Shown: piece after piece, positions 60,663 to 64,000 of the stretch
How positions within the stretch are numbered: the first letter of the stretch is position 1
How the letters are laid out: every line of letters starts with the position of its first letter
Assembly (NCBI GenBank): GCA_016713225.1
Contig: JADJPO010000004.1
Span: 124,001 to 188,000, forward strand
Origin: Kineosporiaceae bacterium
GTDB lineage: Bacteria > Actinomycetota > Actinomycetes > Actinomycetales > Kineosporiaceae
Direction of reading: 5' to 3'
DNA length: 64,000 bases
Made by a program: the position numbers and the translations under genes
Notes under the pieces: generated by a model
Seen by the model: the letters and a program-made list of their open reading frames with translations, nothing else
Told to the model about the DNA's origin: nothing
Databases searched by the model: none

Positions 60663-61681
60663 TGGGGTCGATGGCGCAGCGCCACCAGGCCATCGACCAG
60701 CCGGACGACCCGGCCGGCGTCCAGCCGGAGCGCTGCCACCGCCTCCCCCGGCAGTGCCGCGAAACCCGTTGCGGCACCGACCATCGCCCCCGCCATCGCC
60801 GCGATGGTGTCACTGTCGCCGCCCAGCCGGGCGCCGAGCCAGCCGGCCCGCCACGCGTCGTCCGGGCTCAGCGCAGCGATCGCGAAGGCGGCCGGCACGG
60901 CTTCGAGGGTCGCCAGGCTGGTACCGAGCGTCTCGGCGAGGTGATCGAGCGTCTCGGCACTCACCGAGGCCGGCGCGCTCGGAGCGGCGCTCGCCGCCAG
61001 ATCGAGGGCAGCGTCGAGCCGCCGCGCCAGCGCGCCGTCCGGCTGGGCGCACCGGGCGACCCGCATCGCCACGCGGACCGCCTCGGCCCAGCTCGCGCCG
61101 TCCAGCGACACCGAGATCACCGCGGCCACGGCCGCCGCGCCGGCGACAGCCACCGGGGTGTCGTGGGTGACTCGGCAGGCATGGTGCACTGCGGCGACGA
61201 AGGCGTCGTCGTCCGAACCCCTGCCCCAGTTCGGCATCGCTGTCGCGATGCCGAGGGGGGCGATGCGCATGGCGGCCCCGTTGGTGGTGCCGTGGCGTCC
61301 GGTGGTGGCCGGGTCGGCGCCGGCCCGCACGGCCTGCAGCGCCGCCCGGGTGGAGGGGCCGAGCAGGTCGAGGGAACCCCGGGCGGCCATCTGCTCCTGC
61401 CACTCGAGCAGGGCATCGGCCAGGCGCAGCGGGTCGATCACCCCCGCCCCCTCGACCAGCACCTCACCGAGCAGCAGGGCCTGTTCGGTGTCGTCGGTGA
61501 TGCTGCCGGCCGGTAGGCCCGCGCTGATCGGGTTGTCCGGCGGACCGGCCAGGAAGCACGGGCCGACGGCCAGCAGTTCCTCGGCCCGGGCGCGCGAGAG
61601 CTCCTGGGTCGGCATGCCGAGCGCGTCGCCCAGGGCCAGACCGATCAGTGCCCCCCGGGCGCGATCGCGCAGCGTCGTCAT
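60629..61681 (-). CDS. ADP-ribosylglycohydrolase family protein
   Basis: 350 aa. Metal-site motifs: ALIGLALGDALGMPTQ, AGSITDDTEQALLLGEVLVE (Thr-Asp-Asp) and LGGDSDTIAAMAGAMVGAATG (Asp). Such enzymes remove ADP-ribose from proteins or small molecules using Mg2+; the exact target is unknown. Its C-terminus (REPMSVSRWA) is encoded by the tandem repeat. Cotranscribed with the PfkB kinase. Complete and typical in length. Confidence 0.9.
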   Translation of the reverse strand: MTTLRDRARGALIGLALGDALGMPTQELSRARAEELLAVGPCFLAGPPDNPISAGLPAGSITDDTEQALLLGEVLVEGAGVIDPLRLADALLEWQEQMAARGSLDLLGPSTRAALQAVRAGADPATTGRHGTTNGAAMRIAPLGIATAMPNWGRGSDDDAFVAAVHHACRVTHDTPVAVAGAAAVAAVISVSLDGASWAEAVRVAMRVARCAQPDGALARRLDAALDLAASAAPSAPASVSAETLDHLAETLGTSLATLEAVPAAFAIAALSPDDAWRAGWLGARLGGDSDTIAAMAGAMVGAATGFAALPGEAVAALRLDAGRVVRLVDGLVALRHRPQREPMSVSRWA

Positions 61682-61694
61682 GAGGGCCGCGGGG

Positions 61695-62462
61695 TCACGA
61701 ACTCAGCGGCAGCCAGGCCAGGACGTCCTGGATCGTGGCGTCCCAGTACGACCAGACATGCTCGCCGGGGCCGAAGTCGCTCGTCACCTGCGCTCCGCGT
61801 TCCTCGGCCCGCGAGGCGAAGCGGCGTGAGTCGTCGATCAGCTCGTCCTCGGTGCCACAGCACACGTAGAGGCGCGGCAGCGCCGCCACCTCGGCGGCGT
61901 CCAGCAGGTGGAAGAGATCGGCGTCCGTTCCGGCGATCGAGCGGCCGCCGTGCACCAGGCGGAACAACTCGTCGTGGGTCCCCGCATCACGCAGCGCCGG
62001 GACGTCGAGCGCGCCGGACAGCGACGCCGCCGCCGCGAACCGCTCCGGCTGCCGCAAGGCCCACCGCAGCGCGCCGTAGCCACCCATGGACAACCCGGCG
62101 ACGAAGGTGTCCTCCCGGCGCTGGGAGACCACGAAGAACCGGGACACGATCTCGGGCAGTTCCTCGGCCAGGAAGGTCCAGAACCGCAGCCCGTTGGCCT
62201 GATCGGTGTAGAAGCTGCGGTGCACCTGGGGCATCACCACCGCCAGTCCGCGTTCGTCGGCATAACGTTCGATCGAGGTCTGCCGGGTCCACATCGTGTC
62301 GTCGTCGCTCAAGCCGTGCAGCAGGTACAGCACCGGCGGCGGGCCGCCGCGATCGACCTCGTGGGTGCCGATGCGCGCCTGCGTCGATTGCGGCAGCACC
62401 ACGGTGATCGACGTGCCCAGTTCGAGCGCCTCGGAGAAGAGGGTGCAGCGAATCAGTGCCAT
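61695..62462 (-). CDS. Alpha/beta-hydrolase esterase (EstA/esterase D type)
   Basis: 255 aa. Nucleophile elbow GLSMGGYGALR with Ser125; oxyanion-type HGLSDDDTMW near residue 49 and terminal FGPGEHVWSYWD with the catalytic His. N-terminus ALIRCTLFSEALELGTSITV is typical of tributyrin-esterase-like proteins in the esterase D superfamily. ATG 62462 (MALIRCTLFSE) is chosen; the longer frame covers the divergent dinB promoter. It is encoded 13 nt after the ADP-ribosylglycohydrolase start on the same strand. Confidence 0.88.
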   Translation of the reverse strand: MALIRCTLFSEALELGTSITVVLPQSTQARIGTHEVDRGGPPPVLYLLHGLSDDDTMWTRQTSIERYADERGLAVVMPQVHRSFYTDQANGLRFWTFLAEELPEIVSRFFVVSQRREDTFVAGLSMGGYGALRWALRQPERFAAAASLSGALDVPALRDAGTHDELFRLVHGGRSIAGTDADLFHLLDAAEVAALPRLYVCCGTEDELIDDSRRFASRAEERGAQVTSDFGPGEHVWSYWDATIQDVLAWLPLSS

Positions 62463-62509
62463 CGGACCATCCTCGCCTATACCGGCCCCGGCGAATCCGC
62501 CGGCCGCCC

Positions 62510-62545
62510 TTGGTTTCGAACATCTGTTCGAGTAGCCTGATTCCA
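62510..62545 (+). promoter_or_regulatory. SOS-type leaderless promoter of dinB
   Basis: -35 TTGGTT (62510-62515), perfect LexA box TCGAACATCTGTTCGA (62516-62531), -10 TAGCCT (62533-62538), 6 nt to the ATG at 62545. The box fits exactly in the 17-bp spacer. This is the only fully consensus copy of the three. Confidence 0.9.
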
Positions 62546-63816
62546 TGTCCGGCGAGCCCAGCATCCTGCACGCCGACCTCGATGCCTTCTACGCCTCGGT
62601 GGAGCAGTTGCTCGACCCCGCCCTGCGCGGGCGACCGATCGCCGTGGGTGGCAGTGATCGTGGCGGCGTGGTCCTCGCGGCCTCCTATGAGGCCAAGGCG
62701 TTCGGGGTCAGCGGGGGCATGCCCGGCTGGCGGGCACGACGGCTCTGCCCGACCATCACCTTCGTCCGCGGGCACTTCGATCGCTATCAACAACTCGCGG
62801 ACACCGTGATCGGGGTGATGCACGACCTGACCCCGTTCGTGGAGCGGATCTCGATCGACGAGGCGTTTCTGGACGTGTCCGGCGCGACGCACCTGTTCGG
62901 GTCGCCCGCCACGATCGCCACGGTGCTGCGCGACCGAGTGCGCGACGAGGTCGGGCTGCCCATCTCGGTCGGCGGTGCCCGCACCAAGCACCTGGCCAAG
63001 ATCGCCTCACAGGTGGCCAAGCCCGATGGCCTGGTGATCGTCGAACCCGGCAGCGAGGAGGCCTTTCTCGATCCGCTGCCGGTCGCGTTGATGTGGGGGG
63101 TGGGGCCGGTGACGCGGCAACGGCTGGCCACCGAGGGCATTCACACCATCGGTGACCTGGCCCGCAGCTCCCCCGACTCGGTGCAGCGCCTGCTCGGCAT
63201 GGCTGTCGGATCGAAACTGTCGGCGCTGGCGCACGACGAGGATCCGCGGCGGGTGGTCGGGCCGGCCCGCGCCCGCTCCGTCGGGGCACAGTCGGCGATG
63301 GGGCGGCGCCGGGCCACGCCCGAGCTGGTGCGCTCGGTGCTCGGCCACCTGGCCGATCGGGTCGCGACCCGGTTGCGCGCCAAGGAGCGCGCCGGGCGCA
63401 CCATCACGGTTCGGGTGCGCTTTCCCGACATGCACGCCGTCACTCGCTCGACCACCCTGGGCGGGCCGATCTCGGCGACGCTGACCCTCACCGAGGTGGC
63501 CGAGGAGCTCGCCTGGCAGGCGATCCGCGATCAGGAACAACCCGCGGACGGCGGCCCGTGCGAGATCAGTCTGCTCGCCATCTCGGTGTCGAACCTGGCC
63601 GTGCAGCGCATGATCCAACTCGAACTGCCGTTGCCGCCGCCCGATCCCCGCAGTCCCGGGTCGCAGGCCGGTGCGGCACGGTGGGCGGTGGATTCCACGA
63701 TCGACGCGGTGCGGGCCAAGTTCGGCACCGCCTCGGTCGACTACCTACCGGCCGCCCTGGGCCGGCGACGTGGCGTCCCGGACGACTTCCGTGGCCTGGC
63801 CGAGCGTGAGCTGTGA
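62545..63816 (+). CDS. dinB: DNA polymerase IV (Y family)
   Basis: 423 aa. HADLDAFYASVEQLLDP and RISIDEAFLDVSG carry the catalytic Asp/Glu of Y-family polymerases; a helix-hairpin-helix region follows (GVGPVTRQRLATEGIHTIGDL) and the little-finger domain. The C-terminal QLELPLPP is a good beta-clamp-binding motif. Error-prone translesion synthesis during SOS. The promoter is a perfect LexA box. ATG 62545 is supported by the leaderless promoter spacing. Confidence 0.96.
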   Translation: MSGEPSILHADLDAFYASVEQLLDPALRGRPIAVGGSDRGGVVLAASYEAKAFGVSGGMPGWRARRLCPTITFVRGHFDRYQQLADTVIGVMHDLTPFVERISIDEAFLDVSGATHLFGSPATIATVLRDRVRDEVGLPISVGGARTKHLAKIASQVAKPDGLVIVEPGSEEAFLDPLPVALMWGVGPVTRQRLATEGIHTIGDLARSSPDSVQRLLGMAVGSKLSALAHDEDPRRVVGPARARSVGAQSAMGRRRATPELVRSVLGHLADRVATRLRAKERAGRTITVRVRFPDMHAVTRSTTLGGPISATLTLTEVAEELAWQAIRDQEQPADGGPCEISLLAISVSNLAVQRMIQLELPLPPPDPRSPGSQAGAARWAVDSTIDAVRAKFGTASVDYLPAALGRRRGVPDDFRGLAEREL

Positions 63817-63817
63817 G

Positions 63818-64000
63818 TCAGGCCGCCACGGCCTCGGGGACCAGATCGGCGATGGCCTCGCGCGCCTGGACGGCGGTCACGGCCCCGGACATGCGCCGCA
63901 CGATGCGGCCCTTCCCGTTCAGGATCAGCACCGTGGGCGTGCGGCGGACATGCAGGCGACGAACCAGGTCGAGGTGCTGCTCGGCGTCGAGTTCGACATG
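63818..64000 (-). CDS. Thioredoxin-like protein, C-terminal part (5' end outside window)
   Basis: Open on the minus strand from base 64000 with no stop until 63818 (61 codons). The protein HVELDAEQHLDLVRRLHVRR followed by TPTVLILNGKGRIVRRMSG shows the cis-Pro TPT and the following beta hairpin of a thioredoxin fold. The CxxC site would be in the missing N-terminal half. Its stop faces dinB with 1 nt between. Confidence 0.72.
   Translation of the reverse strand, partial: HVELDAEQHLDLVRRLHVRRTPTVLILNGKGRIVRRMSGAVTAVQAREAIADLVPEAVAA

Overview
The window is about 70% G+C, on both strands densely packed with genes that often start with GTG, overlap by 1-8 nt, and include families typical of Actinobacteria (PaaR-type TetR, SOS-regulated DUF222/HNH proteins, DynA/DynB-like GTPases, DUF402). 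I read it as chromosomal DNA of a free-living, aerobic, saprophytic actinomycete. The species cannot be settled from sequence alone; nothing looks plasmid-like or phage-like.

Layout. 1-6.75 kb: the downstream part of a phenylacetate (paa) locus: the 3' end of paaD, paaE, an enoyl-CoA hydratase fused to an acetyltransferase domain and paaN on the plus strand, then a paaG-like isomerase, paaI and a TetR repressor on the minus strand. 6.9-13.6 kb: ettA, fumC, an ABC-2 exporter operon and a small conserved protein. 13.7-15.6 kb: a GH13 alpha-glucosidase. 15.5-19 kb: a translationally coupled corrinoid/siroheme set (cbiB-cobT-cysG). 19-23.4 kb: an ssb paralogue and two adjacent dynamin-like GTPases. 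23.5-30.1 kb: three tRNAs (Arg-TCT, His-GTG, Lys-CTT) interspersed with a PrsW-type protease, oligoribonuclease, pyruvate phosphate dikinase and an EEP-family phosphohydrolase. 30.2-39.5 kb: a mixed set with a DUF222/HNH gene, an opine-dehydrogenase-like enzyme, DUF402, ilvD, a methyltransferase and tandem VTT membrane proteins. 39.8-43.2 kb: an NMT1/SsuABC-type importer whose halves converge. 43.3-49.6 kb: a LacI-type regulator and a sugar importer operon ending in a second GH13 enzyme. 49.6-62.5 kb: a lipoprotein, an amidohydrolase, an NmrA-like remnant, a second DUF222/HNH gene, a VOC protein, a GerMN protein, a GH16 glucanase, a third dynamin-like GTPase, and an ADP-ribosylglycohydrolase/PfkB pair with an esterase. 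62.5-64 kb: dinB and the 3' end of a thioredoxin-like gene.

Two regulatory circuits can be read directly. (i) Three genes (both DUF222/HNH genes and dinB) have almost the same promoter: a 16-bp LexA-type box filling the 17-bp spacer, then a TAGNNT -10 element, then exactly 6 nt, then the ATG. This predicts leaderless, SOS-controlled transcripts. (ii) A 16-bp palindromic operator (GTCGAC-NCGN-GTCGAC type) occurs upstream of the lacI-like gene, twice at the sugar-importer promoter, and once 30 kb away in front of the first GH13 gene, defining a local alpha-glucoside regulon.

Other points of interest are a crotonase-GNAT fusion in the paa cluster, an SSB paralogue without the usual C-terminal tip, a short dispersed intergenic repeat next to two genes, an intergenic cluster of TCAACGTGATC-type words, and tandem repeats at gene ends or junctions (fumC stop, pfkB start). 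No CRISPR array, rRNA operon, transposase, integrase or replication origin was seen.
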